A stretch of DNA of 64,000 nt, taken from assembly GCA_020634235.1 (NCBI GenBank), contig JACKCB010000003.1, positions 1 through 64,000 of the forward strand, in the 5' to 3' direction. Origin of the DNA: Ardenticatenaceae bacterium (GTDB lineage Bacteria > Chloroflexota > Anaerolineae > Promineifilales > Promineifilaceae). Of the stretch, positions 50,756 to 59,892 are shown one piece after another (positions within the stretch are counted from its first letter, which is position 1; each line of letters starts with the position of its first letter). A program made the position numbers and the translations under genes. The notes below the pieces were generated by a model that worked only from the letters and a program-made list of their open reading frames with translations, searched no databases and was not told the origin of the DNA.

Positions 50756-51574
50756 ATGGTGGAACGGTATTTTCTGAAGCTGGGCGGATCGCTGGTGACG
50801 GATAAGCGGGGGGTGGAAGCGGTGCGTATGGACGTGCTGCCCCGGCTGGCGGCGGAGATCCAGGCGGCGTTGGTGGCCCGGCCGGGCTTGCAGTTGGTGG
50901 TGGGGCACGGCAGCGGCTCTTTTGGCCACGTGGCGGCGGCGCGTCATGGCACGCGGCAGGGGGTGGATTCCCCGGCCGGGTGGCGGGGATTTGCTGAGGT
51001 TGGCGACGCGGCGGCCCGGCTGAACCGGCTGGTGACCGGGGCCTTGCTGGCGGCCGGCGTGCCGGCGGTTAGTCTGGCACCGTCGGCGTCGGCGGTGTGT
51101 GCCGATGGGGTGATTCAGAGCATGGCAACCCGGCCGGTGCGGCTGGCCCTGGCGCGTGGCCTGGTCCCGGTGGTGTATGGGGACGTGGCTTTTGATACGG
51201 TACGCGGGGGCACTATCATCTCCACTGAAGAGGTGCTGAGCTACCTGGCCAATGATCTGCCGGCGGCCTGGCTGCTGCTGGCCGGCGAGACAGACGGCGT
51301 TTATGATCTGCAGCAGAAGGTGGTGCCGCTCATCACCCGGGCCAGCTTTGCCGGCGTGGCGGCGGCGCTGGGCGGTTCACGGGGGACTGATGTGACGGGG
51401 GGGATGGCCAGCAAGGTGCAGGCGATGCTGGCGCTGGTGGATGCCCACCCCGGCCTGTCAGTTGGCGTCTTTTCGGGGTTGGTGCCGGGTAATGTGACGC
51501 AGATGTTGACCCGGCCGGGGGCCGGGCTTGGGACGCTTATTCGTGATGAAACCGAGGGCCAGCAACTGTCCTGA
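50756..51574 (+). CDS. Isopentenyl phosphate kinase
   Basis: A 272-aa amino-acid-kinase-fold protein. The nucleotide loop KLGGSLVTDK, the substrate-site GHGSGSFGH with its catalytic-type His, VPVVYGDVAFD and GGTIISTEEVLSYLAN match isopentenyl phosphate kinase, which phosphorylates isopentenyl phosphate to the diphosphate. It belongs to the alternative mevalonate route, so far known from archaea, plants and some Chloroflexota such as Roseiflexus. No other mevalonate gene is in the window. It begins 30 nt after the LOG-family gene and ends 6 nt before a convergent gene. Confidence 0.88.
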   Translation: MVERYFLKLGGSLVTDKRGVEAVRMDVLPRLAAEIQAALVARPGLQLVVGHGSGSFGHVAAARHGTRQGVDSPAGWRGFAEVGDAAARLNRLVTGALLAAGVPAVSLAPSASAVCADGVIQSMATRPVRLALARGLVPVVYGDVAFDTVRGGTIISTEEVLSYLANDLPAAWLLLAGETDGVYDLQQKVVPLITRASFAGVAAALGGSRGTDVTGGMASKVQAMLALVDAHPGLSVGVFSGLVPGNVTQMLTRPGAGLGTLIRDETEGQQLS

Positions 51575-51580
51575 AATCTA

Positions 51581-52816
51581 TCAGGGGGTGGTGTACAGCC
51601 CGGTGAAGCCCAGGGGTACCAACTGGATGAAGCTGTTGCCCGGTCCCAGGGGCAGGGGGTTCCCGTCCAGGTCGTAAAAAGTCAGCATGTCCTGGGGGTT
51701 TTCGCGCCGCCAGTGCCCGTCAAAGCGCAGGCCATCGCGAAAGATGGAGACCGGCCCCTCGCCCCAGATTTGAATTTGAATGGAATAGCTGCCGCCGCCA
51801 ATCAGGTTCTCCAGGATGTCGGTGTCTACATGGTTGGCACCCAGGACGATCACGTTGCGGAAGTTTAGTTGTGTGCCGGTGTTGGCGTCGGTGTGCAGCG
51901 TGCCGTCGGTCCAGCGCCAGTAGCGGCCGCTGATGTATTGCCAGTAGGCGCTGGTGGCGGTGTATTGCAGTTCAATGGACCCGGCCGGGGTTCCCTGGCC
52001 AAATGGCTCTTCGCGAAATGTCATCCCGTTCTGAAACTCGGGTGGCCGGTTTTGGCCTCGTTCATCCAGGATGTAGCGCAGGTTGTAGGTGTTGGTAAAC
52101 AGCGTATGTTCCACCGCTTTGTTGGGGTCTTCTACGCGATAGTAGCCGCCATGGGCAAAGTCGGGGGAGACGATGCGTTCGAAGAAGCTGCTCTCGCGGA
52201 ACATCTGCCGTACGGGGCCGGAAGAGCCGGAGTAGCCGAACGCGGCGTCGTACATCACCGGGATTTCCAGGTCGATTAACCGGCCGCTGCGGATGGAGCC
52301 GACGGGATCGGCGTCCTGGCTGTAGAAGATGGCGGTGAAGCGGGTTACACCCCCTTCGGCGTAATGCTCAAAGATCAGGTCGGCGTTGTTGATGCCGGAT
52401 TGGGGCCGGACTTCGGGCGGGTAGTTGGAGATTTTGATGGCCAGTGGACGGCGCTGCAGGACGCTGGGGTCGCTGACTTGCTCGCCGGTGAGCGGGTTCA
52501 CGTCGTCCGGGAACTGTGGGCCGATGAGGCCGGGAATGGTGAGGGTGGCGATGGCGGTGGGTTCCGCGGTGGCCACAGTGGGCACCGGGGTGGGGGTGTT
52601 GATGACGACCTGCGGCTCGGCCAGGGTGGGGACGACAGGGGTGTCGGTGATGGCCGGGGGGACGGTGGCGGGCTGGCTGGTGGGGGGTAGGGTGGCGGCT
52701 GGTTCGATGGCCCCGGCCGGGGGGACTGCTTCTTCTGGTTGGCAGCCAGGCAGCAGGAATAAAAGCATTAGGAGCAAAGCGCATCTTAGAGCGCGGGCAG
52801 GCTTGTATGGCATCAT
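51581..52816 (-). CDS. DUF3048 (YerB-type) lipoprotein
   Basis: A 411-aa secreted lipoprotein. The signal peptide ends at the lipobox LLPGC (Cys ~25), followed by a Thr/Pro-rich low-complexity stalk (~30-95) and DUF3048 from ~105 (NPLTGEQVSDPSVLQRRPLAIKISN, GINNADLIFEHYAEGGVTRFTAIF, VGSIRSGRLIDLEI). The C-terminal region contains FRDGLRFDGHWRRENP. The domain is found in B. subtilis YerB and in many Chloroflexota; function is unknown, but it may be a cell-surface binding protein. GAGGA is 7-10 nt before the start. Confidence 0.9.
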   Translation of the reverse strand: MMPYKPARALRCALLLMLLFLLPGCQPEEAVPPAGAIEPAATLPPTSQPATVPPAITDTPVVPTLAEPQVVINTPTPVPTVATAEPTAIATLTIPGLIGPQFPDDVNPLTGEQVSDPSVLQRRPLAIKISNYPPEVRPQSGINNADLIFEHYAEGGVTRFTAIFYSQDADPVGSIRSGRLIDLEIPVMYDAAFGYSGSSGPVRQMFRESSFFERIVSPDFAHGGYYRVEDPNKAVEHTLFTNTYNLRYILDERGQNRPPEFQNGMTFREEPFGQGTPAGSIELQYTATSAYWQYISGRYWRWTDGTLHTDANTGTQLNFRNVIVLGANHVDTDILENLIGGGSYSIQIQIWGEGPVSIFRDGLRFDGHWRRENPQDMLTFYDLDGNPLPLGPGNSFIQLVPLGFTGLYTTP

Positions 52817-52900
52817 GAACCAATCCTCTTCAACAGTGCAGTTGTGTTATTTGGTTTGGATACAACCGGAGACAGTGTGTTCAGGCAAGCGAGTCAGCTG

Positions 52901-53695
52901 TTAGTAGGTCCGCCGCTGCCAGTAATCTTTGGGCGACAACGAGGTGAGGTTGTTGTTCTTGGTGTGGGCGAATTCCAGGAGGAGGCGGCTGAACTTGGCC
53001 GTCTCTTCCAGCATGGGAAAATGGTTGCATGCCTCAAACGAGACAAAAGCGCGATTCTTGTCGGACTTCTGGAAGCGCGCATTCGTGCCGCTGGGTTTGT
53101 TGATGATGGTGTCCTGGTCCCCATAGACCAGCAGTACAGGGCAGGCCAGGGTTTCCAGGTCGCCGGCGAAGTTGTAGTTGGCCATCTGCCGGGTGAGGGC
53201 GGCGACGGCCGCGCCGTCTGTTTTGCGCAGTTCTGCATCGACTTCGGGATAGGTGTTGCCCCGGCCGGGGAAGCGGCTCAACATCGTGCCTGCATCCCAA
53301 CTGGCCAGGCGGGCATGGATGTCATCCCCCTGGATGGGCAACGAGACGGCCACAATGCGCCTGACCTGCTGGGGGCGCAGCCTGGCGAAGCGCACCGCCA
53401 CGGCCGCACCCAGCGAGTGGCCAACCAGGGTCACCGGGCTGGCGATACCCAGGTTAGCGATGAAGCTGCCCAGCATATCGACATAGGCTTCAAAAGTATA
53501 CTTCTCCGGGTCTTTGCTGGAGTCGCCGAATCCCCACAAATCAAAAGCAAAGGCGCGGTAATGTTTGGACATCTCCTGCATGGAGGACCACCAGTAACGC
53601 CAAGAGCCAAGCCAGCCGTGAATAAAGATCACCGGCTCGCCGCGGCCGACGGCCTCATAATGAATCAGGTGGTTCTCAGTGGTCGTGATGCTCAT
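52901..53695 (-). CDS. Alpha/beta hydrolase (distal member of the signalling cluster)
   Basis: A 264-aa soluble hydrolase. VIFIHGWLGSWRYW is the oxyanion strand-loop, GHSLGAA carries the nucleophile Ser (near 104), the acid is Asp in YGDQDTII and the His is in ACNHFPMLEE. Paralogous with the 63023-63886 protein, with shared HGWxxSW and FDLWGFGDS. Both lie in the same long minus-strand run, one at each end. Confidence 0.88.
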   Translation of the reverse strand: MSITTTENHLIHYEAVGRGEPVIFIHGWLGSWRYWWSSMQEMSKHYRAFAFDLWGFGDSSKDPEKYTFEAYVDMLGSFIANLGIASPVTLVGHSLGAAVAVRFARLRPQQVRRIVAVSLPIQGDDIHARLASWDAGTMLSRFPGRGNTYPEVDAELRKTDGAAVAALTRQMANYNFAGDLETLACPVLLVYGDQDTIINKPSGTNARFQKSDKNRAFVSFEACNHFPMLEETAKFSRLLLEFAHTKNNNLTSLSPKDYWQRRTY

Positions 53696-53726
53696 GCCGT
53701 TGTTGTGCGCTTTTGCGGAGGCGTGT

Positions 53727-54089
53727 TCAGTTGACTACTTCATTGATTTTCTTGATCAACATTTCTGGGGCGAACGGTTTTAGGATGTAGGCCGTGGCCC
53801 CGGCCGCCATGCCGGCCTGAATTTCTGACTCTTGCCCTTTGGCCGAGAGGAAGATAATGGGCACATCGCGGGTGTGGTCCACAAGCCGCAGTTGGCGGCA
53901 GGCTTCGTAGCCTGTCATGCGGGGCATTCGGACATCCAGCAGGATGACGTCGTAGTTATCTTGCTGGGCTGCGTCAACGGCGGCCTGGCCGTCGCTAACA
54001 GTGGTGGCGTCGAAGCCGTGGAACTGTAGGGTCAGGGAGATGAGTTCGCGTATGTCGTGGTCGTCTTCAGCGATAAGGACTTTGGTCAT
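53727..54089 (-). CDS. CheY-like single-domain response regulator
   Basis: A 120-aa receiver domain. The acidic pair is EDD at residues 8-10, the phosphoacceptor is Asp52 in LLDVRMP, the conserved Ser82 and Lys104 (LKPF) are present. It lacks an output domain and would serve as a phosphate shuttle or protein-binding switch. It lies 93 nt downstream of the multi-GAF kinase and is its obvious partner. Confidence 0.93.
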   Translation of the reverse strand: MTKVLIAEDDHDIRELISLTLQFHGFDATTVSDGQAAVDAAQQDNYDVILLDVRMPRMTGYEACRQLRLVDHTRDVPIIFLSAKGQESEIQAGMAAGATAYILKPFAPEMLIKKINEVVN

Positions 54090-54182
54090 TGTTGCTGCCT
54101 TTGGGCATCTTACCTGGTCTGCGGGCCATGCCGGGCCTTAGCCTGAGGGCTGTTGGTTGGGCGATGGGCCTGGGATGTGTGG

Positions 54183-57100
54183 TTAGTATCGTTGTTCTTC
54201 GTCTTTCACCTGGGGAATGCTGAAGGTGAAGGTGCTGCCTTTGCCTGGCTCGCTTTCCACGTTGATGGTGCCACCGTGCATTTCTACCAGGCTCTTGACA
54301 ATGGCCAGGCCCAGGCCTGTCCCGGAGACTAGCTGGACGGTTTCGCTTTCGGCGCGGTAGAAGCGCTCAAATATCTTGGCCTGGTGTTCTTTGGCAATGC
54401 CGATGCCGGTGTCGGCAACGCCGATGTAGATGTTGTTGTCGTCGGCATAGGCGTGGACGGTGACGGTGCCCCCGGCCGGGGTGTAGTTCAGCGCGTTGTC
54501 TACCAGGTTGGTGAGGATGCGGGTGACCTTTTCCTGGTCGCCCAGGGCCAGGGGCATATTGGGTGCGATATTGGGCCTCACGTGCAGCTCTTTTTCCAGG
54601 CTTTGTAACCGGCCGGGGACATGCTCGTGGACCACGCTGTGGATTACCTGCGGGATATCCAGGGGCAGGTGTTGCAGTTGGGTCTTGCCCGTCTCAATGC
54701 GCGAGATGTCCAACAAGTCATCTACCAGCAGCTTCAGCCGATCCGCATTCTTTTGGATCACCCGCAGGTAGCGATCCTGGATCGGGTTCATGGCCCCGGC
54801 CGCGCCAATCAGCATCAGGTCAGCATAGCCCTTGATCGAGGTCATCGGCGTGCGCAGCTCGTGCGAAACGGTGGAGACAAACTCGTTCTTCATCCGGTCT
54901 ACCTCGACCTCTTTGGTGATGTCGCGGAAGATGGAAACGGTGCCAAAGTATTGGCGGTTGGCAAAAACCGGCGAAATGTGCACGCTGACCACCTGATTTT
55001 CGATGGCAAGCTGGTTTACGCGGGAGGTACGCGCCTGAATCTTGTCGGAGTTGTTGGCCCAATACTCAATCGTATCGATCCAGGAGTCGCCGGAACTGCC
55101 GTACAGACCTTGCAGGTCATAGACTGTTTTGCCGACGAGCTGTTCACGGGTCATGCCCAGGATGGCGGTGGTGGGCTGGTTCACCAGGACGATCTCGCCG
55201 TTGGCCTGGGCTACCAGCACGCCATCGGCAATGCTCTCCAGGATGGAGTGGGTTTTGGCCACCTCGACCTGGGCATTGCGCATCATAACGCCCAGGCGTT
55301 CGGCCTGGTCGCGAATCAGGTCGTACAGGTTGGCGTTGTAGATGGCGTTGGCAACCTGGATACCGGCCGCGGTGACCAGCGCCAGGTGGTTTTCGGTGAA
55401 GGCGTTTGGCTCAGGATGGAAGAGCATCATGATGCCGATGATTTCTTCGCCGTTGATGAGGGGGACGGCCAGCACAGAACGGTGCCGGCTGCTGGTGCCC
55501 GGCCGGGCAACCCAACGCGGGTCGCTCTTCGTGTCGGCAACAATGGCTGCCTCGCGCCGCCGGATAACCCAGCCGGCCAGCCCGTCCTGGCTGCTGATGC
55601 TGCTGACCATGCCTGACGGCGGCCGGGGGCGCTCTTCATCGAAGGCGGCGTAGAAGACCAGGTTTTGTGTATCGGGTTGGATGAGCAGGATATTGCCCTG
55701 GGTGCCGTGTACGGCCTCATTCACCAGCAGCAGCGCCTGGTTCAAGACGCGGTCTTTGTCCAGGCTGGCGGTAAGTTCAGAGCTAATGCGCAGCAGAATC
55801 TTGACGCGTTCGCTTTCCTCGGCCAGTTCGCGGGTTCGCCGTTCCACGCGCTCGTCCAACTGCTCGTTCAGTTCGCGCAGTTCTGTCACCAGTTGGGCGT
55901 TCTGAATGGCAATGGCCATCTGCACGCCAAAGGTGCTGGCCTGGTCAATGTCGCGGCTGGTGAAGCGCTGCGGGTTTTGGCGATCGACAAAGATGAGCGC
56001 TCCGATTGTCTCTTGCTCTGTCTTGAGCGGAATGCCCATGACGGCCTGGATGCTTTCTTGCTGGGGGAGCTGCAACTGCCACTGGGGGTTGGTTTGCACC
56101 TGGTTATAAACCAGGGGCACGCCCTGTTCGATAATGGCGGCGGAGAAGTTGTGGTGGTCCCCGGCCGGGGTGCGCAGCCCAAAGAAGGCATCGGCTGCTA
56201 CGCCGCGGGCGGCAATGCCGTGCAGCGCATCCTCCTCCCGCCGCCAGGTATAGACTGTGTCTACCTTGAAAATGGCCAGGCTCTCGCGGCAGATCAGGTT
56301 AAGCACTGTGGGCAGGTCTAGCGTGGCATTGATGGCCAGGCTTACCCGGCCCAGGGCGGCATAGAAACGTTCGCGCTCGAAGGTGTCTTCAAACAGCCTG
56401 GCCGTCTCCAGGGCGGTGCCGGCCTGGTTGATCACCGCTTCTAGCAGCTTGGTCTGGCTTTCGTCTAACTGGAACTGGGGTGTGCCCACCAGGGCCACAA
56501 AGCCGAATAGTTCTTCGCGGAGGTTGATGGGGAAGAGGGCGATGGTGGCGTTTGTCCCGGCCGGGGTGGTGAGCAGGGCGGCGCTCTGCTCGTCTAGTGG
56601 TTGCACGCTGGGCGCGCCCTGGCGCATTACCTGGGCCAGTAGCTGGGACTCTTGTAGGTGGCAGGTTGTCCCCGGCCGGGGTAGGGCCAGGTGGTTGCCT
56701 GGCATCTGGCTTTGCAGGACGACTACCGACGCAGCTTCTGGCTGCCATTCGTAAATCACATAGCCGCTGGCATCGCTGGCTTTCAGCAAATGTTCGCCCA
56801 TGGCATCTAGCACCCGTTCCGCCTCCAACGTGCCGACAATGGCCCGGCTGGCAGCAAACAGGGTGTTCAGCTCCTCATTGCGCACCACCAACTGGTCAAA
56901 CAGCCGGATATTTTGGGCCACCGAGGCGGTGAAGCGGGCGTAGAGTTCCACAATTTGCAGGCTATGAGCATCGGGACGGCGTCCGTTAACCGGCTGGTCG
57001 AGGGTGATCAGGGCAATGGGCTTGTGATCCAGGTCGAACAGCGGCAGGCAGAGGAAGTCGTTGGGATGCCAGGCCCCGTGTTCATCACGGACGGGGGTAT

Positions 57101-58880
57101 GATCGGGCAGCATTACGCCAATCTCTTCCTGGCCCCAACTGTCCTCAGCGGGCACAAAATAGCAGGAACCGATGCGGTGCTGTTCGAACTGTGGGTCCCT
57201 GAGGCGCTGCCGCCATACGCTGGCCGGCAGCAAATTGTCCCACAGGTACTGGTGCTCCTCATGGGTGAGACCGGCTGTCACCAGTTCGGTAGCCTGGAAC
57301 TGCTCGTCGCGCAGGGTCAGGGAAACGCGCCCCCAGCCGGTGGCTTGCAGGCCGTCTACGATAAGCTGCAGCCGCTTGTGCGAATCGGGTTCGCGCAGGG
57401 CCGCCTGTGACACGGCGTGTTGCTGCTCCAACTGGCGGGCGAAGTCGCGGAGGTTGTGGAAGAGCTGCACATTCTCGATGGCGGCGGCGGCCTGGTTGGC
57501 AAAGATCTCTAGCACGCGGGCGGTGTTCAGGTCGGGGCGCAGGCCGTCTAGCGGCGCGTCGAGGCTGATCAGTCCCAGGGGGTCGCCATGTGAGTCGTAC
57601 AAGGGGATGATGAAGATGTCGCGTTCGCGCCAAACCTGGCGGCTGTCTGCGTCCCGGCCGGGGGGGCGGGTTGGGTAGAGGTCATCCACATGCTGCACAG
57701 ATAAATTGGTGAGCGTGACGGCATCTTCTTGCGGCACGTGATAGGCGCTGCCTAACCGGTATTGCGGCTGCATTAACTGGGCCACGTTGTCCCAGGCCTG
57801 GCGTGTTTGCTGTAGCTGGCGCAAACGTTCCAGCGGCAGGCCGGCGGCTGTGGTGCGCTGCAATGCCCAGTAATCCCCTTGCCGGAAAGCCAGGCTCAGC
57901 AGCACAACCTGGTAGCCGACGCCGTCCTGAATGGCGTAGACCAGGTCTTCATACACCTGATCCAGGGGCACCTGGCCATGGATGACCCGGCTGGCCTCGA
58001 CCACGCGCTCGATTTGCTGCGCCTGGCGCTGGAGCAAGGCGTTGCGTTCGGTCATCTCGTCGAAGCGTAGGGCGTTGCCGATGGCGATGGCGGCGTGGTT
58101 GGCCAGGGCGCTGAGGAATCTTTCGGCGTGGCGGGTTGCCTGTTCCGGCCGGGTAAAATAGATGTGGATCAGACCCGTGACGCGCCCGGCAAATTCAATG
58201 GGCGTGATGAGCGTGGCGGCCAGGGGAGCGGTTTCCTGCTCTTTCTGGCCCTGCAGGGGAGGGGTGTGGCGCAGCAGGAGGCTGTGCCCGCTGGCAATAG
58301 CCTGTTCGTCAAAGTGGATGGTGGCGCTGACAAAGCCGCGCTGCAAGCGGGGCCAGTAGCGGTTGGTTTCGCCATCGTGCAGGCTGATCTGCCCGCCCGC
58401 GGCCCCGGTGTGGGCGATGGCTTCTTCCAGGACCACGGTGAGGGTGCTGTTGAGATGGAGCGAGGCGTTGAGCGCCTGGCTCACCCGGATGAGTGCGTCT
58501 AGCTGGTCGCTGCTGCGGCCGCCGTCGCGGCCGCTTTCGCGGGCACCCTCACGCGCGCCGTTGTGGTTGGGCTGGCTTAGTTGCAGGCAGATCTGAACAG
58601 TGGACTGTTCTTGTGGTTCGTTGGGCCAGGATTGCAGGCGCAGCCACCCGGCCGGGGTGACCATCTCAATATCGGCCGGTGCGCTGGCAATGACGGATTG
58701 CCACAGTCCCGTGGGGACCAACTGCTCATCCAGGTCGGTGATGGTGTGCACCGGCCGGGAAACCCCCAGCAAACGCCGCGCAGCCGCGTTGATATAGCGC
58801 ACTGTGCCGTCCACGCCGGCAATCAGCACACCCTCGTGCAGCCGTTCAAGCAATGTCCAATCTGGGGTCAGGGTTACCAT
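54183..58880 (-). CDS. Very large soluble hybrid-type sensor histidine kinase: PAS, six GAF, PAS, HisKA, HATPase
   Basis: A 1565-aa protein. N-terminal PAS (~1-90), then six GAF-like modules, recognisable by their starts at about LDALIRVSQALNASLHL, RVVEASRVIHGQVPLDQ, AVSQAALREPDSHKRL, LFAASRAIVGTLEAERV, AALGRVSLAINATLDL and LRISSELTASLDKDRV, a coiled coil (ELNEQLDERVERRTRELAEE), a PAS (~1200-1315), HisKA with His1340 in VSHELRTP, and HATPase with DNALNYTPAGG (N box), VADTGIGI (G1) and GTGLGLAIV (G2). No TM is seen, so it samples cytoplasmic signals. A receiver gene lies on each side. Confidence 0.93.
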   Translation of the reverse strand: MVTLTPDWTLLERLHEGVLIAGVDGTVRYINAAARRLLGVSRPVHTITDLDEQLVPTGLWQSVIASAPADIEMVTPAGWLRLQSWPNEPQEQSTVQICLQLSQPNHNGAREGARESGRDGGRSSDQLDALIRVSQALNASLHLNSTLTVVLEEAIAHTGAAGGQISLHDGETNRYWPRLQRGFVSATIHFDEQAIASGHSLLLRHTPPLQGQKEQETAPLAATLITPIEFAGRVTGLIHIYFTRPEQATRHAERFLSALANHAAIAIGNALRFDEMTERNALLQRQAQQIERVVEASRVIHGQVPLDQVYEDLVYAIQDGVGYQVVLLSLAFRQGDYWALQRTTAAGLPLERLRQLQQTRQAWDNVAQLMQPQYRLGSAYHVPQEDAVTLTNLSVQHVDDLYPTRPPGRDADSRQVWRERDIFIIPLYDSHGDPLGLISLDAPLDGLRPDLNTARVLEIFANQAAAAIENVQLFHNLRDFARQLEQQHAVSQAALREPDSHKRLQLIVDGLQATGWGRVSLTLRDEQFQATELVTAGLTHEEHQYLWDNLLPASVWRQRLRDPQFEQHRIGSCYFVPAEDSWGQEEIGVMLPDHTPVRDEHGAWHPNDFLCLPLFDLDHKPIALITLDQPVNGRRPDAHSLQIVELYARFTASVAQNIRLFDQLVVRNEELNTLFAASRAIVGTLEAERVLDAMGEHLLKASDASGYVIYEWQPEAASVVVLQSQMPGNHLALPRPGTTCHLQESQLLAQVMRQGAPSVQPLDEQSAALLTTPAGTNATIALFPINLREELFGFVALVGTPQFQLDESQTKLLEAVINQAGTALETARLFEDTFERERFYAALGRVSLAINATLDLPTVLNLICRESLAIFKVDTVYTWRREEDALHGIAARGVAADAFFGLRTPAGDHHNFSAAIIEQGVPLVYNQVQTNPQWQLQLPQQESIQAVMGIPLKTEQETIGALIFVDRQNPQRFTSRDIDQASTFGVQMAIAIQNAQLVTELRELNEQLDERVERRTRELAEESERVKILLRISSELTASLDKDRVLNQALLLVNEAVHGTQGNILLIQPDTQNLVFYAAFDEERPRPPSGMVSSISSQDGLAGWVIRRREAAIVADTKSDPRWVARPGTSSRHRSVLAVPLINGEEIIGIMMLFHPEPNAFTENHLALVTAAGIQVANAIYNANLYDLIRDQAERLGVMMRNAQVEVAKTHSILESIADGVLVAQANGEIVLVNQPTTAILGMTREQLVGKTVYDLQGLYGSSGDSWIDTIEYWANNSDKIQARTSRVNQLAIENQVVSVHISPVFANRQYFGTVSIFRDITKEVEVDRMKNEFVSTVSHELRTPMTSIKGYADLMLIGAAGAMNPIQDRYLRVIQKNADRLKLLVDDLLDISRIETGKTQLQHLPLDIPQVIHSVVHEHVPGRLQSLEKELHVRPNIAPNMPLALGDQEKVTRILTNLVDNALNYTPAGGTVTVHAYADDNNIYIGVADTGIGIAKEHQAKIFERFYRAESETVQLVSGTGLGLAIVKSLVEMHGGTINVESEPGKGSTFTFSIPQVKDEEQRY

Positions 58881-58947
58881 GCCTGCCGTCCGGAGCTGTC
58901 CTGCTGCATAGGGTAACAGCAGTGCTGCTCAGGCGAAGTGGCCAACC

Positions 58948-59844
58948 TCAACGCGCCCCGGCCTGACTGCTCAGGTCCAGGCGGCGCAGTTCGGCAGCCG
59001 TTTCCGTAATTTCGCGAATATCTGAAAATCGATGCGTCTTGTCCGACACGACGCCGATGGACAGCATCATGAGTGGGTCCAGTTCGCCATCGGGGCGACG
59101 AATGCCCCCTTGCTCCCGGTCCAGGAAGTTGTAATGGGATTTGATCTCATCCTCAAAGCGCTGTCGCAGCGTGTTCACCATTGTGGCTACGTCTCTTGTA
59201 TGCGTAACCACGATGAAGATTTCGCTGCTGGCCTGGCCGATAAAATCATTGTCTGTGCCGTGGGCGTTCACGACTTCATTTAGCAGTATGGCTGAGAAGC
59301 GCAGCACTTCATCGCCGGCCACAAAGCCATAGGCATCCAGAAAGGCGTTCATGTGCTCAATGCCCACCAGGAGCAAGGACCAGTTGTCGCTGCGCATCAG
59401 GTCGCGCAGGCGCTCCTCAATGAGCTTGCCGCTGGGCAAGCCGGTGCGCGGATCACTCTGGTTCATGCGCCGATGCACGGTGATGGCGTTCTTGACGCGG
59501 AGCTTCAGCTCTTCGATGTCGAAGGGCTTGGTGATGTAGTCGTCGGCACCTAGCTCCAGCCCGGCGATGCGGTCGCTGCGTTCATCTTTCTGGGTGAGGA
59601 AGATGATGGGGATATGGCTGGTGCGCGTTGTTGTGCGTAGTTCGCGGCAGACGGCATAGCCATCCATATCTGGCAGCATGATGTCCAGCACAATCAGGTC
59701 TGGCAGTCGCTTGCGGCAAGAGGCGAGCGCATCGCCTCCTTTGGCGGCGACTTCGACCTGGTACTGCTGGCCAGTGAAGTAGATGCGCAGCATGTTTGCG
59801 ATGTCAAAATCATCTTCTACAACGAGTATACGACCATTGCTCAT
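58948..59844 (-). CDS. Response regulator with degenerate GGDEF domain
   Basis: A 298-aa protein. Receiver domain at 1-120 with EDD, phosphoacceptor Asp54 in LDIMLP and ITKPF lysine; a GGDEF-like domain follows (DPRTGLPSGKLIEERL ... LSIGVV). The active-site GGDEF is replaced by ASSEIF and the fold is shortened, so it is unlikely to make c-di-GMP. It may bind a nucleotide or act as a protein adaptor. It ends 67 nt before the histidine kinase start. Confidence 0.88.
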   Translation of the reverse strand: MSNGRILVVEDDFDIANMLRIYFTGQQYQVEVAAKGGDALASCRKRLPDLIVLDIMLPDMDGYAVCRELRTTTRTSHIPIIFLTQKDERSDRIAGLELGADDYITKPFDIEELKLRVKNAITVHRRMNQSDPRTGLPSGKLIEERLRDLMRSDNWSLLLVGIEHMNAFLDAYGFVAGDEVLRFSAILLNEVVNAHGTDNDFIGQASSEIFIVVTHTRDVATMVNTLRQRFEDEIKSHYNFLDREQGGIRRPDGELDPLMMLSIGVVSDKTHRFSDIREITETAAELRRLDLSSQAGAR

Positions 59845-59892
59845 AAGGTTTTCCCTTGGCTGAATAGCGGCGTGCCGTTATCCATAACGCTT

